In this document: in pieces, positions 36,924 through 46,091 of the stretch
Layout of the letters: the number at the start of each line of letters is the position of its first letter
How positions within the stretch are numbered: the stretch's first letter is position 1
Origin: Psychrobacter sp. APC 3426
Lineage (GTDB): Bacteria > Pseudomonadota > Gammaproteobacteria > Pseudomonadales > Moraxellaceae
DNA: 64,000 nt
Direction: 5' to 3'
Assembly: GCF_030408035.1 (NCBI RefSeq)
Contig: NZ_JASDCF010000002.1
Span: forward strand, 124,001-188,000
Translations under genes and position numbers: made by a program
The notes under the pieces: model-generated
Told to the model about the DNA's origin: nothing
Databases searched by the model: none
Seen by the model: only the letters and a program-made list of their open reading frames with translations

Positions 36924-38210
36924 TTACAATCCAGCGATTTTGCTATCGCCGTCTTCACGGTCGAGACCAAATGCGGTGTGCAATGATTTAACGGCTTTTT
37001 CTAAATGCTGATCTTGAATCAATACAGACACTTTGATTTCACTGGTCGATATCATTTGGATGTTGATATTGTTTTCGGCAAGGGTTTGGAACATAAGGCT
37101 AGCGACACCGGCGTGAGAGCGCATGCCCACACCCACCAATGACACTTTAACCACTTCGCTGTTACCCAAAATTTCTTTGGCGCCAATCTCATCTTTCACT
37201 TCGTCGTTAAGCACTTTCATGGCTTTGTCTAAATCAGTGCGATTGACAGTAAAGGTGAAATCTGTGGTACCTTGATCCGAAAGATTTTGCACAATCATAT
37301 CAATTTCGATATTGGCGCGTCCAATCGGGCTTAGAATAGCAGAGGCAATACCAGGGTGATCAGGTACACCGCGCACTACAATTTTTGCTTCGTCTCGGTT
37401 AAAGGCGATACCTGAGATGATTGCCTGTTCCATATTGTCTCCTTCGTCTATCGTAATTAGGGTGCCGACAGTGTCTTGAAACTCTTGGTCAAAACTACCG
37501 TCGTTGTTTTCATCAAAGCTAGATAGTACACGCAAAGGTACACCATATTTACCAGCGAACTCTACCGAACGAATCTGTAAGATTTTAGAGCCAAGGCTTG
37601 CCATCTCCAGCATTTCTTCAAAGGTGATTTTTTCAAGCTTTTTGGCTTTTGAGGTCACACGAGGATCAGTGGTATAGACGCCATCAACATCCGTATAAAT
37701 TTGACACTCATCAGCGCCCAACGCTGCTGCAATTGCAACACCTGTGGTATCAGAACCGCCGCGACCTAAGGTGGTGGCATTGCCTTCTTCATCGATACCT
37801 TGGAAGCCTGCCACGATGACAACATTGCCTGCATCTAGCTGCGCGCGTATGTTTTTGTCATCGATGCTTTCGATACGTGCCTTATTGTGCGCATTATCGG
37901 TCTTAATCGCAACTTGACGACCGGTCATCGAAAGGGCACCAACGCCAAGCTCTTGAATTGCCATAGCAAGCAGTGAGATAGAAACTTGCTCACCGGTTGA
38001 CACCATTTGGTCATATTCACGTGGATCAGGCTGACTGCTAATTTGGCGTGCCAGATCAATCAAACGGTTGGTCTCACCGCTCATGGCAGAGACCACGACG
38101 ACCACTTGATGGCCGTTGTCATGCCAGCGTTTGACTCGTTTGGCGACGTTTTTGATGCGGTCGATACTGCCCATCGAGGTGCCGCCGTATTTCTGTACTA
38201 TTAACGCCAT
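36924..38210 (-). CDS. lysC: Aspartate kinase
   Basis: First step of the aspartate family pathway (Lys, Thr, Met, diaminopimelate). 428 residues. Kinase signature KYGGTSMGSIDRI (7-19) and GFQGIDEEGNATTLGRGGSDTT; two C-terminal ACT domains (from about 265 and about 345, VSLVGVGMRSHAGVASLMF) suggest allosteric feedback by amino acids, as in Pseudomonas and Corynebacterium enzymes. Starts at ATG 38210. Downstream of alaS on the same strand. Confidence 0.95.
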   Translation of the reverse strand: MALIVQKYGGTSMGSIDRIKNVAKRVKRWHDNGHQVVVVVSAMSGETNRLIDLARQISSQPDPREYDQMVSTGEQVSISLLAMAIQELGVGALSMTGRQVAIKTDNAHNKARIESIDDKNIRAQLDAGNVVIVAGFQGIDEEGNATTLGRGGSDTTGVAIAAALGADECQIYTDVDGVYTTDPRVTSKAKKLEKITFEEMLEMASLGSKILQIRSVEFAGKYGVPLRVLSSFDENNDGSFDQEFQDTVGTLITIDEGDNMEQAIISGIAFNRDEAKIVVRGVPDHPGIASAILSPIGRANIEIDMIVQNLSDQGTTDFTFTVNRTDLDKAMKVLNDEVKDEIGAKEILGNSEVVKVSLVGVGMRSHAGVASLMFQTLAENNINIQMISTSEIKVSVLIQDQHLEKAVKSLHTAFGLDREDGDSKIAGL

Positions 38211-38461
38211 AAAAATCTACCTATTATTCATTAATGGCCTTTTGTTATCATCAAAGAGTGTCAATGTAGCAATCTGACGCTCACTCAATGCTTGCATAGC
38301 TAAAGCCGTATGATAAGAATTGCGCCCTATGCTTTTTATTTATGTACTACTTTATATATTCAGTGTTGCTTGGCAAGTCATGGATGAACGATGTGTTCAA
38401 ACGTTGACCTTTATATCATATCTGTGTCACCGCGTTAAGTGCCAACAGTGCCTAGATGTAT

Positions 38462-38494
38462 GGCGATTGGTTATAACCGTTATAACCAATCGCC
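38462..38494. repeat. 15-bp perfect hairpin between alaS and lysC
   Basis: GGCGATTGGTTATAA (38462-38476), loop CCG, and its exact inverse (38480-38494). It lies 43 bases after the alaS stop. No T run follows on either strand, so it is either a weak terminator or a 3'-end stability element. The rest of the 326-base gap 38211-38536 has no gene and no lysine riboswitch that I can recognise. Confidence 0.75.
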
Positions 38495-38536
38495 TGTTGC
38501 ACTTGCGACAGCGGCACAACTTCCTCAGTTGGCTGT

Positions 38537-41209
38537 TTAGCCAAGCTGCTGGGCAATCCAAGCGGGTAGCGCATCAATGACCGCTTTAGTGTTACCAGAT
38601 TTTGGTGCGCCGCCCTGAGCATAGTCAGGTTTACCGCCGCCTTTACCGCCTAATTCACCTGCTAAGTGACGAATGATATCACCAGCTTTTACTTTGGCTG
38701 TCAGAGATTTTGCCACGCTTGCTGCTAGTGCCAGTTGGTCATCTTTATCACCCACCAATACAATCACGCTATCAGGTAGCTTAGATTTGATGTCGTCCAT
38801 CAGCGTACGAATGGATTTACCATCGATACCGCTTAAGGTGCTTATCAGTACTGGCGTCTCTGCAATGGTCTGCACATCATCAAGTAAGTTGGCCGCTTGA
38901 GCACTGGCCATTTTTTGCTGTAAACGTTCGAGTTGTTTTTCTAAGTCGCGCTGCTTATCGGCCATGGTGCGGACGCGCTGTGCAACTTCAGGACGTTTTA
39001 CTTTAAGCTGGCTTGCTAATTCGCTCAATTGCTGTTCGCTTTGCTGAATGTTTTTAACCGCATTCATGCCAGTGACCGCTTCGATACGGCGAATGCCAGC
39101 AGCGATGCCAGATTCGCTGGTAATTTTCAGCAGTCCAATGTCACCAGTGCGCTCAACATGCAGACCGCCACAAAGCTCGATAGAGAAGGGCTTACGCTGA
39201 CCGTCGACGATATTATCGGTACCCATGGTTAGTACACGAACGTCGCTACCGTACTTTTCACCAAACAGTGCCATTGCGCCTTGACTCATTGCTTCATCAA
39301 TAGACATGTGCTCGATACGAGTAGGGGTGTTGGCTTGGATTTGCTCATTAACCAAACGCTCAACACGACTGATTTGAGCCGCGCTAACAGGCTGGTCATA
39401 AGCAAAGTCAAAACGAAGTACTTCACTTGAGACCAAAGAGCCTTTTTGAGTGACTTCCTCGCCCAATACTTCTCTTAGTGCCGCATGCAATAGATGAGTG
39501 GCCGAGTGATTTTTGGCACTGGCGGCACGGATGCTAGACAAGACTTGTGCATCGGCCGTTTGCTTAGTGCTGATTTCACCCATGGTGACAACGCCATGAT
39601 GGATAATGGCTTGCCCAGATTTTTTGGTGTCTTGTACTTCAAAAACGCCAGACGCGGTACGAATTTCACCCAGCTCACCAACCTGACCACCACCTTCAGC
39701 ATAAAAAGGTGTACGGTCAAGCACAACAACGCCTTCCATACCCTCAGCCAAGCTATCTGCAGGATTGCCGTCTTGATAAAGCGCGTCTATCGTCACGCCG
39801 TCTTCTTCAAGCTGCTCGTAACCGATAAAGGTCGTTGGGTTCTCAACTTGAATGACACTGCTGTAGTCGACATCGAATTTACCAGCATCACGCGCGCGGT
39901 CACGTTGCGCTTGCATATGCTCATCGAACTCAGCTTCGTTAATCGCAATACCGCGCTCACGAGTGATATCAGCAGTCAAATCAAGCGGGAAGCCATAAGT
40001 ATCATACAACTTGAATGCTGCCGCCCCAGAGAGCACATCACCATCTTGTAAGTCTTCAAGCTCACTGGCAAGCAGACGTAAACCTTGCGCCAGTGTCTTA
40101 GCAAACTGTGCTTCTTCTTTTTGAATGGCGTTTTCGATGACGCTTTGCTTATCTTTTAGCTCAGGATAAGCCTCTCCCATTTCAGCGACGAGTGGCGCGA
40201 CCATTTTATAGAAAAAGTCACTGTCCGCACCCAATTTGTTGCCATGGCGCACGGCTCGGCGAATGACACGGCGTAGCACATAACCACGGCCTTCATTACT
40301 TGGTGTGACACCATCAGCAATCAAAAAGGCGACGGCACGAATGTGATCGGCAATGACTTTTAATGAAGACTGTTGCTCATTATTGATCTCTAAAATCTCA
40401 GCCGCTGCATCCATTAGATGTACAAATAAATCTATCTCATAGTTGCCATGGACGCCTTGCATGATGGCACTGATACGCTCAAGCCCCATACCCGTGTCAA
40501 CACTAGGGGCTGGTAGTGGCAGCATGGTACCGTCTTTTTGGCGATTAAACTGCATAAAGACGCAGTTCCAAATCTCGATATAGCGGTCGCCATCTTCTTC
40601 AGGCGTACCCGGCAGGCCACCTTCGATATCGGCACCATGGTCATAGAAGACTTCAGTACAAGGACCACAAGGACCAGTGTCACCCATCGTCCAAAAGTTA
40701 TCTGACGCGTAAGGCGCGCCTTTATTGTCACCAATGCGAATGATGCGCTCACTTGGAATGCCGATGTTTTTATTCCAGATGTCAAAAGCTTCGTCATCGG
40801 TTTCGTAAATGGTCACATATAGACGGTCTTTATCAATCGCTAACCATTCATCTGATGTCAAAAACTCCCAGATATACTTAATACCTGCTTGCTTGAAATA
40901 ATCACCAAAAGAGAAGTTGCCGAGCATCTCAAAAAACGTATGATGACGCGCGGTGTAGCCGACATTATCCAAATCGTTGTGTTTGCCGCCAGCACGCACG
41001 CATTTTTGTGAGGTCACCGCACGAGTATAATCGCGTGGCTCCATGCCTAAAAAAGTTTCTTTAAATTGATTCATACCGGCATTGGTAAATAGCAAAGTCG
41101 GGTCATTGTGCGGAATCAAACTGGACGATGAAACTTCGGTGTGCTGCTTGCTTATAAAAAAATCGATAAAGGCTTGGCGAATATCGGCTGAGCGAAATGG
41201 CTGGCTCAC
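38537..41209 (-). CDS. alaS: Alanyl-tRNA synthetase
   Basis: 890 residues. N-terminal class II catalytic core ([50 protein letters not shown]), editing domain with HxxxH in [12 protein letters not shown] and [13 protein letters not shown], and a DHHA1 C-terminal domain with [11 protein letters not shown]. The start codon is GTG (41207-41209), preceded by an AAGGAGC ribosome site, so the start is secure. Heads the alaS-lysC-csrA group. Confidence 0.96.
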   Translation of the reverse strand: MSQPFRSADIRQAFIDFFISKQHTEVSSSSLIPHNDPTLLFTNAGMNQFKETFLGMEPRDYTRAVTSQKCVRAGGKHNDLDNVGYTARHHTFFEMLGNFSFGDYFKQAGIKYIWEFLTSDEWLAIDKDRLYVTIYETDDEAFDIWNKNIGIPSERIIRIGDNKGAPYASDNFWTMGDTGPCGPCTEVFYDHGADIEGGLPGTPEEDGDRYIEIWNCVFMQFNRQKDGTMLPLPAPSVDTGMGLERISAIMQGVHGNYEIDLFVHLMDAAAEILEINNEQQSSLKVIADHIRAVAFLIADGVTPSNEGRGYVLRRVIRRAVRHGNKLGADSDFFYKMVAPLVAEMGEAYPELKDKQSVIENAIQKEEAQFAKTLAQGLRLLASELEDLQDGDVLSGAAAFKLYDTYGFPLDLTADITRERGIAINEAEFDEHMQAQRDRARDAGKFDVDYSSVIQVENPTTFIGYEQLEEDGVTIDALYQDGNPADSLAEGMEGVVVLDRTPFYAEGGGQVGELGEIRTASGVFEVQDTKKSGQAIIHHGVVTMGEISTKQTADAQVLSSIRAASAKNHSATHLLHAALREVLGEEVTQKGSLVSSEVLRFDFAYDQPVSAAQISRVERLVNEQIQANTPTRIEHMSIDEAMSQGAMALFGEKYGSDVRVLTMGTDNIVDGQRKPFSIELCGGLHVERTGDIGLLKITSESGIAAGIRRIEAVTGMNAVKNIQQSEQQLSELASQLKVKRPEVAQRVRTMADKQRDLEKQLERLQQKMASAQAANLLDDVQTIAETPVLISTLSGIDGKSIRTLMDDIKSKLPDSVIVLVGDKDDQLALAASVAKSLTAKVKAGDIIRHLAGELGGKGGGKPDYAQGGAPKSGNTKAVIDALPAWIAQQLG

Positions 41210-41440
41210 AGCGGCTCCTTACTGACGGATAGAATTGAGTAGAATAAGTAAAATAATTTTGCAAGCGATTTTAGCACAAACGCCCAAGCTCTTGGTACAA
41301 GAGTTACAACTGCTGGGTTATTCTGCGAAGGTGAAAGGTGCTTTGATATTGCAAATAATCAGCGTTAATGGGTTTCACCGTGAATGAAGGCATAAATCGC
41401 CAAAAAGTCACTGGTGTTGTCAATTTCAGCATGTTCAATG

Positions 41441-42535
41441 TTAACTTTGTGTTTGTGTTTGTGTTTGTGCTGGCTGCTTACGGTTGCGAACCCACGCCAA
41501 AATAATAGCCACGATCATTATTAGACCAATCATGCCCAGCATTGGATACACAGTGCCAATGAGTTTACTGAAACCGAGCTGACTTAAGCCAAGACCAACG
41601 ATAGCGAAAAATGCGCTAAGCGATTTGAAGCGATTTGTTCCGGGCGTCGCAAAGCGGGTACTAAAGGCAAAAAACATACCCACAGCTGTGCTGTATATCA
41701 TACAAATGAGCGTCACTGACATAATTATCGCTAACACTGGTGAAATATTTGAGGCCAAACCTAAAGTAGGCATTTCAACGCCTATGAGTTTATCGATGTT
41801 AGCAAAAAGGCCAATATTGAGTAAAAATACTAATAAGCCCAAGCCGAGCCCGCCCATCGCACCACCACTTGCTGCTGTTTTTTCTGAGCGAGTCATACCC
41901 CCAATAACTGCCAGCATAGGAAAGCCAACCGCAATGTTAAATGAGGCATAGAGCACCGCACCAAAAAACCAATTTGAGACCGGCCAGTTTGAGCTGATAG
42001 TGGGTATCTCTTGCGCTACCTTATTTAGCGTGTCACTTGAGGCGGTACTGTTAAAAAACGAGTACGTGGTAATCGCCAATATCAATAGCAGCAGTACAGG
42101 CATAATGATACTGATTAGCCTTATAATGCCTTTTACTTTTAAGCAGAGCGTGGCGATTACCAGTACCGTCATGAAAATACTGCCCACCAGCGGTGGCCAA
42201 CCGTATTGCTGAGTAAAAATGGAACCACTACCAGCCAGCATGACCACGCCAACACCAAATAAAAAGAACGATAACACCACATCCATAACCAATCCAGCAC
42301 GTGTACCAAATAAGGTATACAGTACTGTTTTATGTGAGTTGGCCTGCATATTCGAACTCATGCGCGCAATTTGCATGCCCAAAAAAGCAAACAGCGCGGC
42401 ACTAACCAGCGTGCCAATAACACTTGTCATCCCGTAGCCGGTAAAAAACTGAAGGACTTCCTGACCAGAGGCAAAACCGCCGCCAACGACTACTGACATA
42501 TAGGCTGCGGCTATTTGCCAAGATTGTTTGTTCAC
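41441..42535 (-). CDS. YkvI-type membrane transporter
   Basis: 364 residues, about ten transmembrane segments, of the YkvI branch of the LeuT/APC fold. The first helix has AAYMSVVVGGGFASGQEVLQFF, the unwound Gly-rich pattern seen in this fold. Start is GTG (42533-42535) with an AGGAG site upstream. The last residues encode TQTQTQS from four tandem CAAACA hexamers (41446-41469), so the C terminus may vary between strains. The substrate is unknown. Confidence 0.8.
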   Translation of the reverse strand: MNKQSWQIAAAYMSVVVGGGFASGQEVLQFFTGYGMTSVIGTLVSAALFAFLGMQIARMSSNMQANSHKTVLYTLFGTRAGLVMDVVLSFFLFGVGVVMLAGSGSIFTQQYGWPPLVGSIFMTVLVIATLCLKVKGIIRLISIIMPVLLLLILAITTYSFFNSTASSDTLNKVAQEIPTISSNWPVSNWFFGAVLYASFNIAVGFPMLAVIGGMTRSEKTAASGGAMGGLGLGLLVFLLNIGLFANIDKLIGVEMPTLGLASNISPVLAIIMSVTLICMIYSTAVGMFFAFSTRFATPGTNRFKSLSAFFAIVGLGLSQLGFSKLIGTVYPMLGMIGLIMIVAIILAWVRNRKQPAQTQTQTQS

Positions 42536-42701
42536 TATGATGTACTCCTATCCCTGAAGTCTAGGTTTGTTAGGCTAAGATGTTTGTTAGGCTAAGGTGC
42601 CTGAGTTTTTGCTGTAGCGCGAAATATAGTATCCAATGTTTTATTGACAGACGACTGAGCGTCAGATAACAAAATCATGGCAGTAAGGCTTTAAAAAAAG
42701 C

Positions 42702-42977
42702 CTAGATACTAACACGGCATTCAGAAGTCAGCAATCGAGTACAGCCGATACAGGTAGTTAAAAAGCTTGCTGTTTTTGTCTGTTTAATTTGTAAGGGGCA
42801 ATTAATCATATGGATAATAAGATTTCCTTGATGATATGGCTTTTTAATGAGAGCACCAATGATCTTATGAGCATATTTGAGGACAGCGACTTTAGATACG
42901 TCTTTGAGGGTTAGGGGTAGGCTATTGAGGATCAACCAGGCCGTGTCATCATTTAGATTGTGCGGCTTAAAATGAGA
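42702..42977 (-). other. Open frame of about 90 codons, unrecognised
   Basis: Minus-strand frame open from about 42977 to 42702, with a TTG at 42935 as only possible start. The translation (DVSKVAVLKYAHKIIGAL, then CIGCTRLLTSEC) looks protein-like but I do not recognise it and no ribosome site is seen. It may be a decayed gene in a 726-base gap between two membrane protein genes. Confidence 0.25.
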
Positions 42978-43073
42978 AAATTACAGCCACACAAGGAAGG
43001 AATCGCCGTAAATTTGAACATATTGACAAGATTTCTGACGATGTTTGGCAAAAGTTAGCCACTTTAAGGCCAC

Positions 43074-43211
43074 TATAGTCAGTGAAAAGTAATATCGATA
43101 CATCACGCGCTGCTGATATCAATTTTTCTTGCTTGCTGTGCCTGCACAGACAGAGGCTACAAAAAATTTATATCAGCAATACCGTAGCGCTTTTAGAATA
43201 CTTTGACTATA
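43074..43211. repeat. Nested palindromic element of about 138 bp (MITE-like)
   Basis: TATAGTCA (43074-43081) and TGACTATA (43204-43211) are the outer arms; GCTGATAT (43112-43119) and ATATCAGC (43170-43177) lie inside; CTGTGC (43136-43141) and GCACAG (43144-43149) form the tip. All three pairs are centred within two bases of 43143, so the whole segment can fold as one imperfect hairpin. TA dinucleotides at both tips would fit a TA target duplication. Confidence 0.5.
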
Positions 43212-43261
43212 AATGTATCAATGTGCTCATTGATGACAGGCCGTAGGACACGCCCTACGCA

Positions 43262-45232
43262 TTAATTGGTCAAAATCGCTGCATCCGTCTTGTCGAGCTT
43301 GTCTTGTATTAATGGGTCGGACTCAATCACTTGGACTGGCAAGTAACGCAGCTGTAGTTTAATTGGCAAGTAATCGGGAAAGTTTTCCGCCATATCTTTG
43401 GTGATAATCGATTCGATTTGACGAACATCGTATGAGCTAGGTGTCGTCTCACCGCGGATGACAGCGCGCACCACTTGGTTTTCAGTGGCAGTGTCAAACT
43501 GAGTGTTGGTCAGTACGTTACCTTTATCAATAAAGTAGCTATTAATGGCTTCTTTAACGCTACTTTCAAACACTTGTTGCTTGGCATTGGTTTGTAAATT
43601 GATGGTCAAATACGTACCTAAGCCGCCCAGTAGTAATAACGTAATGGCATTGCGCTGCAAAAAAGTCAGATAGGTGTTGGATTTATAATCGTCCTTGACC
43701 AAGCGACGAAAACCTAAAACCCACAGTACAAGTGCGTTGGTAAATTGAATCGCAATGATGTTAGTGATGGCAAGTAACAGCGCACCAAACCCAAGCTGAA
43801 GCTCGCCATTAGCAAATAAAATACCACTAGCGGCAAGGGGCGGCACCAATGCGGTGGCCACTGCGACGCCGACGACTGCGACTGATAGATGCGGCGAGAC
43901 CATCGCATAAGCACCAGCCGTACCACCCGCTAGGGCAATCATCAAATCCATAGAAGTCGGCTGCGTACGTGATAAAATCTCTGCCGTTAGTGGTTGGTCT
44001 TTATGCAACCAACCAACGATGAAGCCAACCACCAATACCAAAGAGATACCAAGTAGCACGGTAACCAGTGACTTGCGCAGTAGTGGCATACGATGGTCAA
44101 TAATTGCCAGTGCCACCCCAGTAATAGGGCCTAGCATCATGGCAACCAACATCGCGCCAATAACCACTGCTGCTGAGTTGGTCACCAGTCCATAACTGGC
44201 AATGATGGCTGACAGTACATTCATGATGAAATACATTTTACTGGGCAGCGCATTGGCTTCAATTCTTACGCGTACTTCTGGATAATCTACCTTTTGATTA
44301 CTGAACTGCTCGGCAGCAAATTGCTTATAAGACTCTAGTTTGGCTTCTTTTTCTTTTTTAACCTCATCTTCCTGATTTTCGCTGTTCTCTTTTGAAGGCT
44401 TGTCGCTATCTTTATTAGTGTCTGTAATCTCATCGGTTGGCTGCTCGTCTTCGCTAGACGTGTTTGATTCATTTGCTACTTTGTTTGGTTTAGCAGCAGG
44501 TATTGTTTCTCTGTTTTCATCTTTATCATTAGAGGTTGCGTGCTCTTTATCTGTTGCTGTTTCTTTTTCGCCAGCTATATTTTGTTGAATTATGCTACTT
44601 TTGACGCCACTTTCGTCATTGCTGTCCTCTGCAAGGCTAGTAGGTGCGACGCTAGCAAAAGCCTCTTTAGGCTTCATATCATTATTAGTTGAATCAATCT
44701 TATCTGCTTCCACAGTGACTTCAGCATCGGCTTCTTGTTGCGTGGTTTGCTGGATGTTCTTAGTGTCACTGGCTTTTTCAGAGACATCATTCCTTTCAGA
44801 GCTTTCAGAGCTTTCAGACATCTCCGAGCTGTCAGAAGTGTCGTTATTGCTAGATGGCTCCTCTTGTATCTTAGCGTCTTTTGTCTCAGCCTCCCTAGGT
44901 ATTTCCGATTTTAAATCTGTGCTTGCTGCTGATTCAGAATCTGACGTCAAATCTCCATCTTCTGATGGTGCGTCAGGGTCGATAGTCTCGAGCGTCGCAA
45001 CGACGTCAGGCGCGACTGATTCCATTGTTATTTTACATTCAGGGTGCTGCGCACCTGCTGTCTCTTCATCAAGCAAGCTTTCATCAGATTCCTCAGAAGA
45101 TTCATTACCCTTAACAGACATATCGTCTGCTATAGATGTCTCAGTTACCGTCTCATTGGATGAGCTGTTCTCCAAAGAATCAGAGTTTTCACTTAAAGCA
45201 TCACTAGGTGTTTTTTGGTCAGATGAAGTCAT
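43262..45232 (-). CDS. DUF389 (TIGR00341) membrane protein with long acidic N-terminal region
   Basis: 656 residues from ATG 45232; the frame is open to a TTG at 45331 but that start is unsupported. Residues 1 to about 310 are almost entirely Ser, Glu, Asp, Lys and Thr and must be disordered and acidic. The rest is a DUF389 domain with about six transmembrane segments (VLSAIIASYGLVTNSAAVVIGAMLVAMMLGP, GGTAGAYAMVSPHLSVAVVGVA) and a C-terminal soluble part. DUF389 function is not established. Monocistronic. Confidence 0.8.
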   Translation of the reverse strand: MTSSDQKTPSDALSENSDSLENSSSNETVTETSIADDMSVKGNESSEESDESLLDEETAGAQHPECKITMESVAPDVVATLETIDPDAPSEDGDLTSDSESAASTDLKSEIPREAETKDAKIQEEPSSNNDTSDSSEMSESSESSERNDVSEKASDTKNIQQTTQQEADAEVTVEADKIDSTNNDMKPKEAFASVAPTSLAEDSNDESGVKSSIIQQNIAGEKETATDKEHATSNDKDENRETIPAAKPNKVANESNTSSEDEQPTDEITDTNKDSDKPSKENSENQEDEVKKEKEAKLESYKQFAAEQFSNQKVDYPEVRVRIEANALPSKMYFIMNVLSAIIASYGLVTNSAAVVIGAMLVAMMLGPITGVALAIIDHRMPLLRKSLVTVLLGISLVLVVGFIVGWLHKDQPLTAEILSRTQPTSMDLMIALAGGTAGAYAMVSPHLSVAVVGVAVATALVPPLAASGILFANGELQLGFGALLLAITNIIAIQFTNALVLWVLGFRRLVKDDYKSNTYLTFLQRNAITLLLLGGLGTYLTINLQTNAKQQVFESSVKEAINSYFIDKGNVLTNTQFDTATENQVVRAVIRGETTPSSYDVRQIESIITKDMAENFPDYLPIKLQLRYLPVQVIESDPLIQDKLDKTDAAILTN

Positions 45233-45546
45233 AGCAGATAATGTTCTATAGAGGTAAAAGAAAGCCATTATTGTAATGACAAATACAGGGGGGCGTGTGA
45301 GTTTTTTGCGACTAAGTAGATGAGTGAACAAGCACGAAGGAGTAGCATGTAAATATATGGCTTTATGAAAACGTAAGCATATATTTTAAAGTTTTCAAAC
45401 CTAAATCAGTAAAACCTTATATTCAATAAGGTTTTGCCTTCAATAACTTATTATAAAAGGGCTAAAGGTTTATTATAAAGGCTTACTTTTTATGTGGATT
45501 TAGTGTATAAAGGAGTTATATCCACAACAAAAATAAGGAGTAATTT
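45233..45546. other. Divergent promoter region, DUF389 / small membrane protein
   Basis: 314 AT-rich bases. AAAACCTTAT and ATAAGGTTTT (45411-45420, 45426-45435) form a 10-bp hairpin, and two near-identical TTATTATAAA blocks (about 45449-45458 and 45470-45479) repeat in direct order. Nothing else is recognised. Confidence 0.4.
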
Positions 45547-45759
45547 ATGAACTGGCCATTATTCTCTGTTATATACTCAATTGCCGCCACGGTTACTATT
45601 GGCGTTTTTATGATTGGCGCTTTGGTAACGGGCTTTAATGAGATACCTCATATTCAAATAGCAGTTGCTGCAGGCTTTGTGCTTTCTATTCCTGCCGCGC
45701 TATTTTTTACCAAAAAAGTTGGCAGCATCACGGGTAATGAAGAAGGTTATAACGCCTAA
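45547..45759 (+). CDS. Small two-segment inner-membrane protein
   Basis: 70 residues with two hydrophobic segments (about 5-30 and 36-58) joined by a short polar turn, and a charged C terminus. A clear AAGGAG site lies 8 bases before ATG 45547, so it is very likely translated. Small proteins of this design are common in Moraxellaceae and Pseudomonas but have no known role. Ends in front of a terminator. Confidence 0.7.
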   Translation: MNWPLFSVIYSIAATVTIGVFMIGALVTGFNEIPHIQIAVAAGFVLSIPAALFFTKKVGSITGNEEGYNA

Positions 45760-45901
45760 AAATATGATTTATAGTCTTAGACGAAGGTTTTTTCTGATGC
45801 GCGTTGATACTAACAGTAAGAGATATTATCGATAGACAGTGATTGCCCAAGTAAATCATAACGACTATCAGTCCAAAAAAAAGCACCTGTAAAAGTTAAG
45901 C

Positions 45902-45936
45902 AAAAAAAAGACCTTGATTATCAAGGTCTTTTTTTT
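45902..45936. terminator. Bidirectional terminator
   Basis: GACCTTGA and TCAAGGTC with a three-base loop, A8 on the left and T8 on the right. Confidence 0.93.
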
Positions 45937-45941
45937 ATCAT

Positions 45942-46089
45942 AAAAAATGGGTGGTGTGTCAAAAAGTATGCTGATTAAAATTTGAACAATTCTTGAAGCT
46001 TTGAAAGCCATATAGAATCAGAGAACTTAGCATAGACTTCCTATTGACTTTTAGCGCCAGCATACTTTTTAGAACACCACCAAAAAATG
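45942..46089. mobile_element. MITE-like element with 24-bp inverted ends and 8-bp target duplication
   Basis: Element 45950-46081 (132 bp). Left end GGTGGTGTGTCAAAAAGTAT... (45950-45973) and the inverse of the right end (46058-46081) agree at 21 or more of 24 positions. The element is flanked on both sides by AAAAAATG (45942-45949 and 46082-46089), an 8-bp target duplication. No coding capacity. It lies 2 bases beyond the stop of the L,D-transpeptidase gene. Confidence 0.8.
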
Positions 46090-46091
46090 AA

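Noticed and set aside
38211..38536. Lysine riboswitch before lysC
   Set aside because: No conserved L-box core is recognisable; the only structure is the alaS-side hairpin.
39494..40051. 185-codon plus-strand frame within alaS
   Set aside because: Antisense shadow of a strongly conserved synthetase.
44592..45251. Long plus-strand frame (219 codons) across the DUF389 gene
   Set aside because: It is the antisense of the Ser/Glu-rich region; repetitive composition keeps the opposite frame open. No start signals.
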